Shown piece by piece: positions 1 through 7,964 of a stretch of 21,479 nt of DNA (the stretch's first letter is position 1; each line of letters starts with the position of its first letter). The position numbers and the translations under genes are program-made. This DNA is from Pseudomonadota bacterium. GTDB lineage: Bacteria; Pseudomonadota; Alphaproteobacteria; UBA2966; CAIVPW01. The notes below the pieces were generated by a model, which saw only the letters and a program-made list of their open reading frames with translations, made no database searches and was not told where the DNA came from. The stretch covers positions 1 to 21,479 of the forward strand of contig JAQBXG010000004.1 in assembly GCA_027625125.1 (NCBI GenBank), in the 5' to 3' direction.

Positions 1-14
1 GGATGCCAGGTCGT

Positions 15-1037
15 TCATGCGGTCCCCCGCGTATCGGTATTCAGAAAATTGAACCATTTGTAATGGGCGGCACAGGCGGCGGCGCGCTCGGCCGGCGTCG
101 TCACCAGGTCATAGCCCATGCGCGACATCGCGCCTCCCATGTGGCCCTCGATCACCGCGACTTCCCACGGTTCGGTGCGCGACGGCCACTTGCCGACGTT
201 GGCGGCGCTCAAGCCCTTGAATCGCAGGCCATCGAAATTGTTGCCCGGCCACGGAATGCCGTTGACGGTCGGCGTCTCCAGACACGGGGCATTGGCAATG
301 CCGATGAAGTCGGCCAGGTTGGCCATATGCTGGGCCGGGTCCGCCGCCAGGTCCTCGAACCGGAGCACGCGATATCGCTCCGGCCCCAGAGCCTGCTGGT
401 TGATCTCGGCCAGGCGCATGCCCAGACCGGCACGGTCGATCAGGCTCTGCAACAACGACCGCTGCGTGCTTTCCCAATTCTGATAACGGTCCGACCAGCC
501 GCTCTTCAGGGATCCGAAATTGTCGCGGGGGTCGCGCAACAAATGGATGAATTTCGCCTCGGGGAACCACTCCGCGACCTCGACGGCATAGACCTCGGTC
601 GAGGTCGTCTTTTCCATCCATCCCTTCCAGCGCGTCGAATCCTGGCCGCAATGTTCGCCATACGCCTGCATCAGGCTTCGCAAATGATTCGCCGGGGTAT
701 GTTCGGCGGCGGCCATGTGGGCGCGATAGGCGGCGGCGATGGCCGGGCGGTCGAACAGCGCCTCGCCCTCCTCCGGGGACTTGTCACCGGCGGCGACCAG
801 GCGCCCGACCGCGTCCCCGTCCGGGCCCAGACTTTCCTGAATCGTATAGCGAACCAGCCGCTCAATCGATTCATCCTTGCCGAGCGACTCACAGGGTGGA
901 AACACGCGATAGAAGAATCCCGAATCCGCCGGATAGGTCAGCAGCTCCGGGTGGCGATCGAACAGGCACAACAGCGCCGTCGTCCCGGTCTTGCGGTGGC
1001 CGCACAAAAATACCGGGCGTTCAAGATATGAACTCAC
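15..1037 (-). CDS. PAPS-dependent sulfotransferase, probably acting on a glycan
   Basis: A 340-aa protein of the sulfotransferase family, which moves sulfate from PAPS to a hydroxyl or amine. The N-terminus has the PAPS 5'-phosphosulfate loop GHRKTGTT at residues 13-20, right after a hydrophobic strand. The second cofactor-binding segment, FIHLLRDPRDNFGS, is at about 163-176, with the arginine and serine expected to hold the 3'-phosphate. Length is normal for a complete bacterial member, and no signal peptide or membrane segment is seen, so it should be cytoplasmic. The start is GTG at 1037, supported by a strong Shine-Dalgarno AGAGGAG at 1044-1050. It is the last gene of the minus-strand run, 108 bp after the cytidylyltransferase, so it may be translated or even transcribed separately. 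PAPS-forming genes (cysD, cysNC) lie in the same window. The acceptor is unknown; a sugar of this locus is an inference from context. Confidence 0.88.
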   Translation of the reverse strand: MSSYLERPVFLCGHRKTGTTALLCLFDRHPELLTYPADSGFFYRVFPPCESLGKDESIERLVRYTIQESLGPDGDAVGRLVAAGDKSPEEGEALFDRPAIAAAYRAHMAAAEHTPANHLRSLMQAYGEHCGQDSTRWKGWMEKTTSTEVYAVEVAEWFPEAKFIHLLRDPRDNFGSLKSGWSDRYQNWESTQRSLLQSLIDRAGLGMRLAEINQQALGPERYRVLRFEDLAADPAQHMANLADFIGIANAPCLETPTVNGIPWPGNNFDGLRFKGLSAANVGKWPSRTEPWEVAVIEGHMGGAMSRMGYDLVTTPAERAAACAAHYKWFNFLNTDTRGTA

Positions 1038-1043
1038 GCACTA

Positions 1044-1050
1044 CTCCTCT
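1044..1050 (-). promoter_or_regulatory. Ribosome binding site of the sulfotransferase gene
   Basis: AGAGGAG on the minus strand, 6 nt before the GTG at 1037. It decides the non-ATG start, since no better-placed start codon follows it. Confidence 0.65.
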
Positions 1051-1110
1051 TTCGGGCCTGATGTGCAGAATTGCTTTCCACCGCGGTCAACACGTGTACT
1101 TCCGACGATT

Positions 1111-1132
1111 GTTGGCGTGATCGAACGCCAAC
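1111..1132. repeat. Intergenic inverted repeat (7-bp stem, 8-nt loop)
   Basis: GTTGGCG (1111-1117) and CGCCAAC (1126-1132) form a perfect inverted repeat in the 108-bp gap (1038-1145) between the cytidylyltransferase stop and the sulfotransferase start. On the transcribed strand the stem is not followed by a T-run, so it does not look like a classic intrinsic terminator. An RNA hairpin that stabilises or attenuates the transcript, or a protein site, is possible. Apart from this and the sulfotransferase ribosome binding site, nothing else was recognised in the gap. Confidence 0.4.
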
Positions 1133-1145
1133 TGCAATTCGTCGA

Positions 1146-1889
1146 TCATTGCGCTTGCCGGTCTTTGCCGGCCGCGGCCGCGACCGCGACCGCGCGCACG
1201 TCCCATGCCCGCGCCAGTGCCGCAAGTTCGTCCAGGGTGGCCGCCGCGGCGGGACCATCCAGTCGGCCGATCATCCACGCCGCCTTTTCGATATCCCCCG
1301 GCGCGTCGACCCCCAGCGAAATCCCGACAAAGCGATCATCGGGGGCTGCCAGGTTGCGAATGCGAAACGAGTCCGCATGTTGATACAGGTACCGGGTGAC
1401 ATGTTCGCGATCGGCGGGGTCGTCGGATTCGGCGACCACCCGTCGCAAGGCGTCGCGACTGACGACCTCGACACTGGACCCGACAGGATAGCTGCGTGGA
1501 AACACGTTGGTGGCCAGGTCCAGATCGTCCTGGTCCGCCATCGCCACCAGGACATCGATCAGCGCCGGGTCAAAGAACGGACTGTCGCCGGAAATGCGAA
1601 CCAGCCGCGCAAAGCCGTATTCTTCTGCACAGGCCAGCGCCCGGCCCGCGACGTCGTTGGTGGCGCCCCGAAATACCCGCACGCCCTCGGCGGCCGCGAA
1701 AGCAGCGATTTCCCCATCAACTTCGCGATCAGACGTAGCGACAACGACTGCGCCGCCTTGTTGCGAACGGCGGGCGCGGTCAATCACCCGTCCCAGCAGC
1801 GCACGCCCGGCAATCGGCTGCAATGCCTTACCGGGCAGCCGTGCCGAATCCATCCGCGAAAATACGACGATGCCGCGGTCAGCAATCAC
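1146..1889 (-). CDS. SpsF-type cytidylyltransferase family protein
   Basis: A 247-aa nucleotidyltransferase of the cytidylyltransferase family (SpsF branch), expected to use CTP to activate a sugar acid or related sugar. The nucleotide-binding N-terminus carries RMDSARLPGKAL (about residues 12-23), the branch signature R-x-x-S-x-RLPGK. Further in are a GD-x-P loop (RISGDSPF) and DREHVTRYLY, matching the REHVT block of SpsF proteins. The start is GTG at 1889, whose GTGA overlaps the TGA of the upstream epimerase by 4 bp; a longer frame to 1973 would lie inside that gene and adds unrelated residues. The C-terminus ends in an alanine-rich stretch from a GCG/GCC-rich tract near 1168-1200. With the NeuB homologue at 8704 it is the best candidate for making the CMP-activated sugar, although classical CMP-nonulosonate synthetases belong to the NeuA branch. 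Function is inferred from family and context. Confidence 0.82.
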   Translation of the reverse strand: MIADRGIVVFSRMDSARLPGKALQPIAGRALLGRVIDRARRSQQGGAVVVATSDREVDGEIAAFAAAEGVRVFRGATNDVAGRALACAEEYGFARLVRISGDSPFFDPALIDVLVAMADQDDLDLATNVFPRSYPVGSSVEVVSRDALRRVVAESDDPADREHVTRYLYQHADSFRIRNLAAPDDRFVGISLGVDAPGDIEKAAWMIGRLDGPAAAATLDELAALARAWDVRAVAVAAAAGKDRQAQ

Positions 1890-2965
1890 GCAGCGCTCAA
1901 TTGCTTCTCCGCGCGGCGCCACTCGTCCACGTACCATTCGCAGTACCGCCTGTATCCTGTCTCCAGCGGCCATTGCGCCTTGAACCCCAGGTCCGCCTCG
2001 GCGCGCGCAACGGAAAGCGTGCCGCGGATCGGTTTGTCCTCGGCGCGCGGCCGATCTTCCAGCACCACCTCCGGGACCACGCTTTTCACCACCGCGGCCA
2101 GGTCGGCAATGGTGCGGGCATTCCCGAACGTCAGATTGAACGTATTCGATGCACCACCGCCGCGATACAGCCCCAGCGCACGAATCAGCCCGTCGACCAG
2201 GTCCTCGATATAGGTGAAGTCCAGTTTTCCGTCGCCGCCGCCTTCCAGCAACAGCGGCTTGCCGGTCAGGGCGTTTTCAATGAACACCTGGCTTACGCGG
2301 CGGCTGATGCATCGCTCGCCATACAGTGCGCTCGGGCGCACGATGCAAGTCCCGACCCCGTGCTGGTGATTGTAGGTCCGCACCAACCGTTCGGCCATGT
2401 ACTTCGCATTGGCATAGATGCCCCTGGGCCTCGGTCGCGTATTCTCGTCGACGCTGTCGCCCTCAAAATCACCGTAAACGGTGCTGGATGACATCAACAT
2501 CACCTGGTTGATCCTGTCGTGCGCCACGCGGCACAACTCCAGCACGTTCCGTAGCGTGATCAGTTGCAGATCAAAGCACAGCCCCGGGTTCGCCCGCGCG
2601 TCCACCGCGCTGGAAATCGCCGACAAATGCACGACCTTGGTCGGCTCGAATTCGTCGAACGTGCGCGTCAGGTCGGCCAAAAGGCGTGCATCGGCGTTGC
2701 GCAGCTCGACGCCGGCATCCCGCATCAGCTCGAACCGTCCCAACAGAAAATTCAGATATATCTGCCGCTGCAACACCTGTCGTTTGCCGTCATAGACATT
2801 GTCGACCAGGCTGTTGATCATCAAGTTGTCGACAACCATCACGTCGACACCCGCCTTGCGCAGGCCCAGCGCCAGGTTATGGCCGATAAAACCCGCGCCG
2901 CCGACAAGCAGCACGCGTGCGCCGGCCAACGCCTGCTTCACAGCTCCAAAGGAATGATCCGTCAT
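1886..2965 (-). CDS. NAD-dependent epimerase/dehydratase (extended SDR) for nucleotide sugars
   Basis: A 359-aa extended short-chain dehydrogenase/reductase. The Rossmann NAD(P) loop GGAGFIGHN is at 22-30. The catalytic serine/threonine lies in MSSSTVYG at about 158-165, and the catalytic pair is Y184 and K188 in YANAKYMAE. SSSTVYG is the form usual in sugar epimerases rather than the TDEVYG of 4,6-dehydratases, so a C4- or other epimerase of an NDP-sugar is more likely than a dehydratase. Length is usual for the family. The ATG at 2965 overlaps the stop of the upstream aminotransferase (ATGA), and its own stop overlaps the GTG of the cytidylyltransferase, so translation is probably coupled on both sides. 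Substrate cannot be read from the sequence. Confidence 0.85.
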   Translation of the reverse strand: MTDHSFGAVKQALAGARVLLVGGAGFIGHNLALGLRKAGVDVMVVDNLMINSLVDNVYDGKRQVLQRQIYLNFLLGRFELMRDAGVELRNADARLLADLTRTFDEFEPTKVVHLSAISSAVDARANPGLCFDLQLITLRNVLELCRVAHDRINQVMLMSSSTVYGDFEGDSVDENTRPRPRGIYANAKYMAERLVRTYNHQHGVGTCIVRPSALYGERCISRRVSQVFIENALTGKPLLLEGGGDGKLDFTYIEDLVDGLIRALGLYRGGGASNTFNLTFGNARTIADLAAVVKSVVPEVVLEDRPRAEDKPIRGTLSVARAEADLGFKAQWPLETGYRRYCEWYVDEWRRAEKQLSAA

Positions 2966-4152
2966 GTATGTGCATCCATGGTCTGGCGAGTCGGTTTGAC
3001 TCTGGCTTCGACAACAGCCGCCCTGACTGCCTCGATGATTCTTTCCGCGTCACCGTCCGCCAAATGCGGCCCGACCGGCAACGAAATTGTCTGGTTGGCA
3101 ATCCACTCCGCTACCGGAAACTGCCCGGTACGAAACTGATACTTCTCGCGATAGTACGAAAGCAACGGCACCGGCACCGGGTAATGAACGCTGGTCCCGA
3201 TCCCCGCCGCCTTCAGCGAAGCCGCCGCAACGTCGCGGTCGATGCTGCCGTCCCGCGGCAACACAGCATTCAGGCAGTAGTGCGAAGACCGCGCCTTCCC
3301 AACCACGGAATTGAACACCGTAATCTCCGCCACCTCCGCCAGTCCCTCTCGCAGCGCGCGATAGTTCTCGGCCCGCGCCTTCTGGAATCCGTCCAGCTTG
3401 CTGAGTTGCACAGCGCCGATCGCGGCCTGCACTTCATTCATCCGCGCATTCAGGCCCAGCCCGGTTACGTCATAGATGCCCGGCTTCTGCCGCTTGTCCG
3501 GCGACCGGTCGTACCCGAACGCGCGCCGATGCAGCAATGCGGCGGCCAGGCGGTCGTCATCGGTGGTGATCATGCCGCCCTCCGCGGCGGTCATGTGCTT
3601 GACCGGATAGAACGAAAAGCACCCGGCAAGTCCAAGCGCCCCGGCCTTCTTGTCGCCAAACGCGGCATCCACTGCCAGCGCGCAGTCCTCCAGCACGAAC
3701 GCGCCGGCCGCCGCCGCCACCGGCGCGATCCGGTCCATGTCGCACGGCAGCCCCAGGTAATGGACCACCGTGACCGCCGCGGTTCGTGGCGAAATCGCTG
3801 CGGCGAACGCGTCCGGGTCCAGATTGCCGGTATGCGCCTCCACGTCGACGAACACCGGCTTTGCGCCACATGCCTCCGCCGAATGGGCGGTCGCGACATG
3901 GGTCATCGCCGGCACCACCACTTCCGACCCTGCGCCCACATCCCGCACCAACAGCGTCAGGTTCAACCCGGCCGTGCACGACGACACACTGATCGCGTGC
4001 CGGGTGCCAACACGCTCGGCGAACCGTTCCTCGAACGCATGGGTCATCGGGCCATGGACCAGCGTCGTGCCGGACAGCACCTCCGAAACGGCGCGCACTT
4101 CCGCGTCATCGAGCATCGGCCGACCGAACGGAATGAACGGCTTCGAGGTCAA
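2962..4152 (-). CDS. DegT/DnrJ/EryC1/StrS-family PLP-dependent sugar aminotransferase
   Basis: A 396-aa aminotransferase of the family that aminates keto groups of nucleotide sugars with glutamate or glutamine as donor. The PLP-binding lysine is K185 in SFYPVKHMTAAEGG, a near-perfect family motif. D156 in the EDCALA segment should contact the PLP ring nitrogen; most relatives have EDAAHA, so the histidine is replaced by leucine here. The N-terminal IPFGRP block and the GP-x-x-x-x-FE segment also fit. The start is TTG at 4152, chosen because GAAGGGA (4158-4164) sits 5 nt before it and the upstream gene stops at 4163; no ATG fits. With the acetyltransferase two genes upstream it would produce an N-acylated amino sugar, analogous to SpsC/LegC/PseC roles. 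The exact carbon aminated is unknown. Confidence 0.9.
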   Translation of the reverse strand: MTSKPFIPFGRPMLDDAEVRAVSEVLSGTTLVHGPMTHAFEERFAERVGTRHAISVSSCTAGLNLTLLVRDVGAGSEVVVPAMTHVATAHSAEACGAKPVFVDVEAHTGNLDPDAFAAAISPRTAAVTVVHYLGLPCDMDRIAPVAAAAGAFVLEDCALAVDAAFGDKKAGALGLAGCFSFYPVKHMTAAEGGMITTDDDRLAAALLHRRAFGYDRSPDKRQKPGIYDVTGLGLNARMNEVQAAIGAVQLSKLDGFQKARAENYRALREGLAEVAEITVFNSVVGKARSSHYCLNAVLPRDGSIDRDVAAASLKAAGIGTSVHYPVPVPLLSYYREKYQFRTGQFPVAEWIANQTISLPVGPHLADGDAERIIEAVRAAVVEARVKPTRQTMDAHT

Positions 4153-4157
4153 CGGCG

Positions 4158-4164
4158 TCCCTTC
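4158..4164 (-). promoter_or_regulatory. Ribosome binding site selecting a TTG start
   Basis: GAAGGGA on the minus strand, 5 nt before TTG at 4152 and overlapping the stop codon of the upstream oxidoreductase (4163-4165). It supports the rare TTG start of the aminotransferase. Confidence 0.6.
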
Positions 4165-5164
4165 AAATCAGGTATGACACAGGTACGGTTCTTTTTGCTT
4201 GCGCCGCCTCATAGGCCGCAAAGCAGATATCCATCACCCGGAATACATCGCGCGCGCCCACTCCCGGCTCACGATCTTGCCGAATGGCATCGACGAATTC
4301 AGGGATCAGATCGCCTTTCTCCATGCCGGGATACGGTGTATCCATCACCGACTGGTCTTCGGGCTGGTCGCCGTCGAACAACTTGGCGTGCGGCATGTCA
4401 TTGAGGAAAGTCCGCTTGGTGCCATACACATCCAGAGCATGAAATTTCGTGCGTCGCGGCCCCAGTGTCGTCAAGCATTTGCCGATAGCGCCTCCCGAAA
4501 ACCGCATCATGGTCAGAAACGTATCGTCGTATTTGTACTTCGAATCGCGAGTCAGCACGTTGTTGCCCATGCACCCGACCTCCACGACTTCCTGATCCAG
4601 CACCCACCGCATCAGATCCACCAAATGGATTCCGCCGCCGTAGATCGTGCAATAGAAATCCATCTTGCCGCGCCATCCCTCAGTGATCTTCCACAGGATG
4701 TCGTGAATGTACCCGCCTTCGATGCAGAAGATTTCGCCGAATTCTCCGCCTTGCACCATCTCCCGTACCCGACGAAACCGTGGACTCTGGCGCAGGATCA
4801 AATTGGACGAAATGAACTTGCCGCTTTCCTGCTGTGCGCGCAGCACCGCCTCTGCGTTGGCCCGGTGCAGCACCACCGGCTTCTCCACCATCACATGCTT
4901 GCCGGATCGAAACGCCGAAATGCACTGCTCGGCGTGCGCGTCGTCATACGAGCAGATCGAGACGATGTCGATGTCGGGGTCTTCGGTGATCCGGCGCGCA
5001 TCGCCGTGGCGTCCGGCAACGCCGTATCGGTCGCCGACCTCCGCCAACCGCGCCGGATCGATATCGCAGATCGCCACCACCTCGACGCCGTCCAGCCGCT
5101 GATACGTGCGCAGGTGCTGCTCGCCCACCCCAAGGCCGATCACCCCCACCTTCAGCGGCTTCAT
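4163..5164 (-). CDS. Gfo/Idh/MocA-family NAD(P)-dependent oxidoreductase
   Basis: A 333-aa oxidoreductase of the Gfo/Idh/MocA family, which oxidises or reduces sugars and nucleotide sugars with NAD(P). The N-terminal Rossmann loop is GVIGLGVGEQH (7-17), followed by an acidic residue after strand 2 (AICDID). The family signature EKP is at 94-96 (VMVEKPVV). The C-terminal domain contains GGGIHLVDLMRW, where the histidine and aspartate usually lie in the active site. The start is ATG at 5164, overlapping the stop of the upstream acetyltransferase by ATGA; a longer frame up to 5407 runs inside that gene and has an arginine/proline-rich shadow sequence. It may make the keto sugar used by the downstream aminotransferase, or act like PtmF of nonulosonate loci. 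It lacks close resemblance to WbpB. Substrate is not determinable. Confidence 0.85.
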   Translation of the reverse strand: MKPLKVGVIGLGVGEQHLRTYQRLDGVEVVAICDIDPARLAEVGDRYGVAGRHGDARRITEDPDIDIVSICSYDDAHAEQCISAFRSGKHVMVEKPVVLHRANAEAVLRAQQESGKFISSNLILRQSPRFRRVREMVQGGEFGEIFCIEGGYIHDILWKITEGWRGKMDFYCTIYGGGIHLVDLMRWVLDQEVVEVGCMGNNVLTRDSKYKYDDTFLTMMRFSGGAIGKCLTTLGPRRTKFHALDVYGTKRTFLNDMPHAKLFDGDQPEDQSVMDTPYPGMEKGDLIPEFVDAIRQDREPGVGARDVFRVMDICFAAYEAAQAKRTVPVSYLI

Positions 5165-5931
5165 CCGCGCGCCGACTCGTTGACCCAGTGAAACGTGCGG
5201 GCGCGGCCGGCCGGCGCAAATCCGGCCTTGCGGTACAGCGCCGCCGATGGCTGATTCGTCGCCTGGGTCGAAGCGCGCATTTCGGCGACCCGCCCGGCAT
5301 AGGCGTCCAGCGCTGCGAAAACCAGGCGGCGGCCAACCCCGCTCCCTTGGCTGTCCGGCGCGACGGCAATCAGGTCGATCACGGCGTCGCCGCCCTCGCG
5401 CCGGCACAGCACAAAGCCCCGTGCGCGCCCGTCGTCCCGCACCACGCGGGCGACGTCTGCCCGCCCCGCCAGCGAATTGCGCACCCAGGCCGCTTTCAAC
5501 GCCCCGGCGCGGTCCGCGCCGATGCGCGAGTCGGCATGATAGCGATCAAAGCGAAACGCCGACCGGGCAATCTCAACGCAATCCCCACTGTCCTTCGCCG
5601 TCGCCGCATCCGTTGCCGACGCGCCGGACGCCGCGTCGGGAACCGATCGCACCCATGTCACAAGCTCTTCCACCTGCAAGAACCCGACACTCTCCAGCGC
5701 CTCGGCGGCTTCGGACCACTCCGCCGGAATGCGGCTGGATACCAGCCATATACCGTCCTTGCGCCACTTGGCAGCCATCTCCGCCAGCGCGTCCCGCGCC
5801 GCCGCGCTGGCGGGCGGCCGCGCGATCAAGACGCGGCCGACCGGCGCCCCCAGCACCTCGGTATCGAACGACTGCGCCTGCCAGACGGGCCCGTCGCCGA
5901 TTGCCGCCGCGCCGGGCGCACTCGCAGTCAT
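5161..5931 (-). CDS. GNAT-family N-acetyltransferase, WecD-like (amino-sugar acetylation)
   Basis: A 256-aa protein with a C-terminal GNAT domain. The acetyl-CoA pyrophosphate loop is QGSGVGRRL at 195-203, followed by NQPSAALYRKAGF (about 226-238), the usual end of the fold. The middle segment FRFDRYHADSRI and the following AAWVRNS resemble the diagnostic block of WecD/RffC, the TDP-fucosamine acetyltransferase, as does a variable N-terminal domain of about 100 residues. The likely reaction is transfer of an acyl group from acyl-CoA to the amine made by the DegT-type aminotransferase, as SpsD or LegH/PseH would do. The start is ATG at 5931, overlapping the upstream methyltransferase stop by 4 bp; upstream codons to 5997 belong to that gene. 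An alanine-rich linker at about 99-115 separates the two domains. Confidence 0.82.
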   Translation of the reverse strand: MTASAPGAAAIGDGPVWQAQSFDTEVLGAPVGRVLIARPPASAAARDALAEMAAKWRKDGIWLVSSRIPAEWSEAAEALESVGFLQVEELVTWVRSVPDAASGASATDAATAKDSGDCVEIARSAFRFDRYHADSRIGADRAGALKAAWVRNSLAGRADVARVVRDDGRARGFVLCRREGGDAVIDLIAVAPDSQGSGVGRRLVFAALDAYAGRVAEMRASTQATNQPSAALYRKAGFAPAGRARTFHWVNESARG

Positions 5932-6803
5932 GCCGGCGGAAAGTGCGCTTCGGTTTCCCGGTGCCAACGCGCGAAGAAATCCAGCACCTCGCGCCAATCG
6001 TCGGTCGGGCGCGGCGTCTTTTCCGCACCGGCGGCCTTGCGCCCGACCACGACCAGATAATCGGTATCGACAAAGCGGTTTACCGCGACAATCTCGAATC
6101 CGGTGCTGGTCAACAGCGACCGCAGGCTGTTAGCGCTGAACCGAAAGGCGTGGGTATCGATCGGCGTCTTGCTCAGGTACGTATGCAGCGGTTTCTTGAA
6201 CGGCACCAGGATCCGGCTACCGGTCGCCACGACGATATGCCCACCCTCGTCCAGGGCGGCGTTGGCGGCCGTCAGCATTCCGACGCAGTCCTGACAGTTT
6301 TCCAGCGTCCACATGATCGTCACCGCGTCGAATCGCCGGCGGTCGGCTCCCGGCAACGCCGTGTACTCCTCGATCGTCCCGCAAAAGTTTTCGATGCCGC
6401 GCTCGGTCATCTGCGCGCAGTTGGATTCCGATGGCTCCACCGCAAACACCCGCGCGCCGTATGGTGGCCGTTGCAGCAGCTCGCCGAACAAACCCTCGCC
6501 CCCGCCGATGTCACAGACGGACTTTCCGTGCAGGTCTATGGCGTCGTCCAGATATTCGGCGACATAGGTCTGGCGAGCGGCCACGGCCGGAATGCGCGCA
6601 GTATAGGCGCCGCCGAACAACTCGTCAGACCACGATCGCGCGATGTCCTCGGCCGAGCGGCGGCGGCGCACATAAATGAAACCGCAATCCTTGCAGACAT
6701 GGATCGGCTGGCCGTCCGTGTACAAGCGCGCCTCGGGAATCTCGACAGCGTCGGTGCTTCCGCAAACGTCACAAGGGCATTCCCGTGTCTCAGCGCTGTT
6801 CAT
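5928..6803 (-). CDS. Class I SAM-dependent methyltransferase with N-terminal zinc-binding motif
   Basis: A 291-aa methyltransferase. The first 40 residues hold two cysteine pairs, CDVC (11-14) and CKDC (37-40), a putative zinc knuckle. The SAM-binding motif I is CDIGGGEGLFG at about 97-107, with an acidic residue after the next strand (AVEPSES). This architecture is found in sugar methyltransferases, including deoxysugar C-methyltransferases of antibiotic pathways. Those are around 400 aa with an extra C-terminal domain, which is missing here, so O- or N-methylation of a sugar is at least as likely. The start is ATG at 6803 with a weak GGTGA upstream, 21 bp after the sugar amidotransferase stop. 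The end overlaps the acetyltransferase start (ATGA). Substrate is unknown. Confidence 0.83.
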   Translation of the reverse strand: MNSAETRECPCDVCGSTDAVEIPEARLYTDGQPIHVCKDCGFIYVRRRRSAEDIARSWSDELFGGAYTARIPAVAARQTYVAEYLDDAIDLHGKSVCDIGGGEGLFGELLQRPPYGARVFAVEPSESNCAQMTERGIENFCGTIEEYTALPGADRRRFDAVTIMWTLENCQDCVGMLTAANAALDEGGHIVVATGSRILVPFKKPLHTYLSKTPIDTHAFRFSANSLRSLLTSTGFEIVAVNRFVDTDYLVVVGRKAAGAEKTPRPTDDWREVLDFFARWHRETEAHFPPA

Positions 6804-6824
6804 AAGTTCACCATTCGATCCACA

Positions 6825-7964
6825 CTATTCCGGTGGATAGCGCAGGTTCCACCGGTTTCCCTCGCGTACCCAGATTTCGCTGTTGCGGTGCAGGTCAATG
6901 ATCTCGGTCAGGCGCACCTCGTCGAGGCCCAGGTACTCCAGGTGGTCGGCGTGAAACGTAGCGGGGAAGTCGTTGTCGTATTTGCGTGCAAGCGCCAGCC
7001 CCTCGGCCCGTGTCATCTGATTATTCTGGATCATCCGCGATGCGTCACGGGTCGCGCGGCCAAAGCCGAATTTGATGAACTGCATGTGGTAGTACAGATT
7101 GTCGATCTTGTCGTCGAGGCTGTCAAAGTCGGTAAACGTGCCGTCGGTGCGGCCGTTGGGGTCGGTGCGAAAATCAAACTTGTCGCGAATGTATTCGTAG
7201 TTTTCCTTCATCGACCAACGAAAGAAGTACGAAAAGTACAGCGCCTTGACTCCCACCTGCTCGACCCGCTCCAGATCGGGATAGATATATGGCGCCAGCT
7301 CCGCCTCGCTAATTTCGTCGTCAGCCCAGTTCAGCGGGTCGTCACCGACCTGGTGCTCGATCACCTCGGTAAAATCCCGTACCTTCTTTGACTGCTCGCT
7401 CAGTACGCGGCCGCCATATTCGCTTTCGCCGTGTTCGGCATAGAAAATCAGCGGAATGCCATAATTCACAGCGACTTGCACCGGCACTGTGTTTACACCG
7501 GCGTCCCAGTGAATCTTCGGGTTGCCGCGATCTACAAAGAACCGGTTCGCCAGCCGCCGCGACACGCGCTGGTTCGGCCGCACCATCACATGATCGAATC
7601 CCAGCCGCAGCATCTGCTCGCGGTTGTGTACGCCGACCTCGTTGGGCATCAATGGTGAAAACGTGACCAACAAAGGGTTCAGGCCGAACTCGAACTTCAA
7701 CTTGTGGGCGATGGCGCTCGAATCCTTGCCGCCCGACCACGGCACGACGCAATCATACGGCTCGCCCGGTCGGCGATACGCCTCGATCACATCCAGAAAC
7801 TCGGCCCGGCGTGCATCCCAGTCGATGGCGTCCTTCTGTTCGGCGTTGCGGCAGGCGTTGCAAACACCCCCGCCGTCGAACTCGATACGCGGACGCGAAT
7901 TCGGCATCAGGCACCGCTTGCAGTACCGGACAACCGTCGCGCCCAGGTTCTCAGACCCGGACAT
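6825..7964 (-). CDS. N-acetyl sugar amidotransferase (PseA/WbpG/WbuX type)
   Basis: A 379-aa ATP-dependent amidotransferase of the PP-loop family that converts an N-acetyl group on a sugar to an acetamidino group, working with HisH- and HisF-like partners that supply ammonia. Two cysteine pairs, YCKRC (C15, C18) and VCNAC (C35, C38), form an N-terminal zinc site. The ATP-binding PP-loop SGGKDSS is at 77-83. Downstream segments such as EHGESEYGG and KIHWDAG fit the family, and length is normal. Known members act on pseudaminic or legionaminic acid (PseA, PtmG) or on di-N-acetylated uronic acids (WbpG). The ATG at 7964 lies 14 nt inside the upstream hisF-like gene and is preceded by GGGAG, so coupled translation with its ammonia-channel partner is likely. 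The NeuB homologue nearby favours a nonulosonate substrate. Confidence 0.9.
   Translation of the reverse strand: MSGSENLGATVVRYCKRCLMPNSRPRIEFDGGGVCNACRNAEQKDAIDWDARRAEFLDVIEAYRRPGEPYDCVVPWSGGKDSSAIAHKLKFEFGLNPLLVTFSPLMPNEVGVHNREQMLRLGFDHVMVRPNQRVSRRLANRFFVDRGNPKIHWDAGVNTVPVQVAVNYGIPLIFYAEHGESEYGGRVLSEQSKKVRDFTEVIEHQVGDDPLNWADDEISEAELAPYIYPDLERVEQVGVKALYFSYFFRWSMKENYEYIRDKFDFRTDPNGRTDGTFTDFDSLDDKIDNLYYHMQFIKFGFGRATRDASRMIQNNQMTRAEGLALARKYDNDFPATFHADHLEYLGLDEVRLTEIIDLHRNSEIWVREGNRWNLRYPPE

Noticed and set aside
1165..1200. GCG/GCC-rich tandem-like tract at the end of the cytidylyltransferase gene
   Set aside because: It encodes the alanine-rich C-terminal tail in frame and is short; no regular repeat unit beyond codon bias.
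2917..4404. Plus-strand open frame of 495 codons
   Set aside because: Antisense to the aminotransferase; Arg/His-rich shadow composition.
5247..7391. Plus-strand open frame of 714 codons
   Set aside because: It is antisense to three well-recognised genes, has shadow composition (Arg, Pro, Ala, His, Gln) and no domain; such frames are expected in high-GC DNA.
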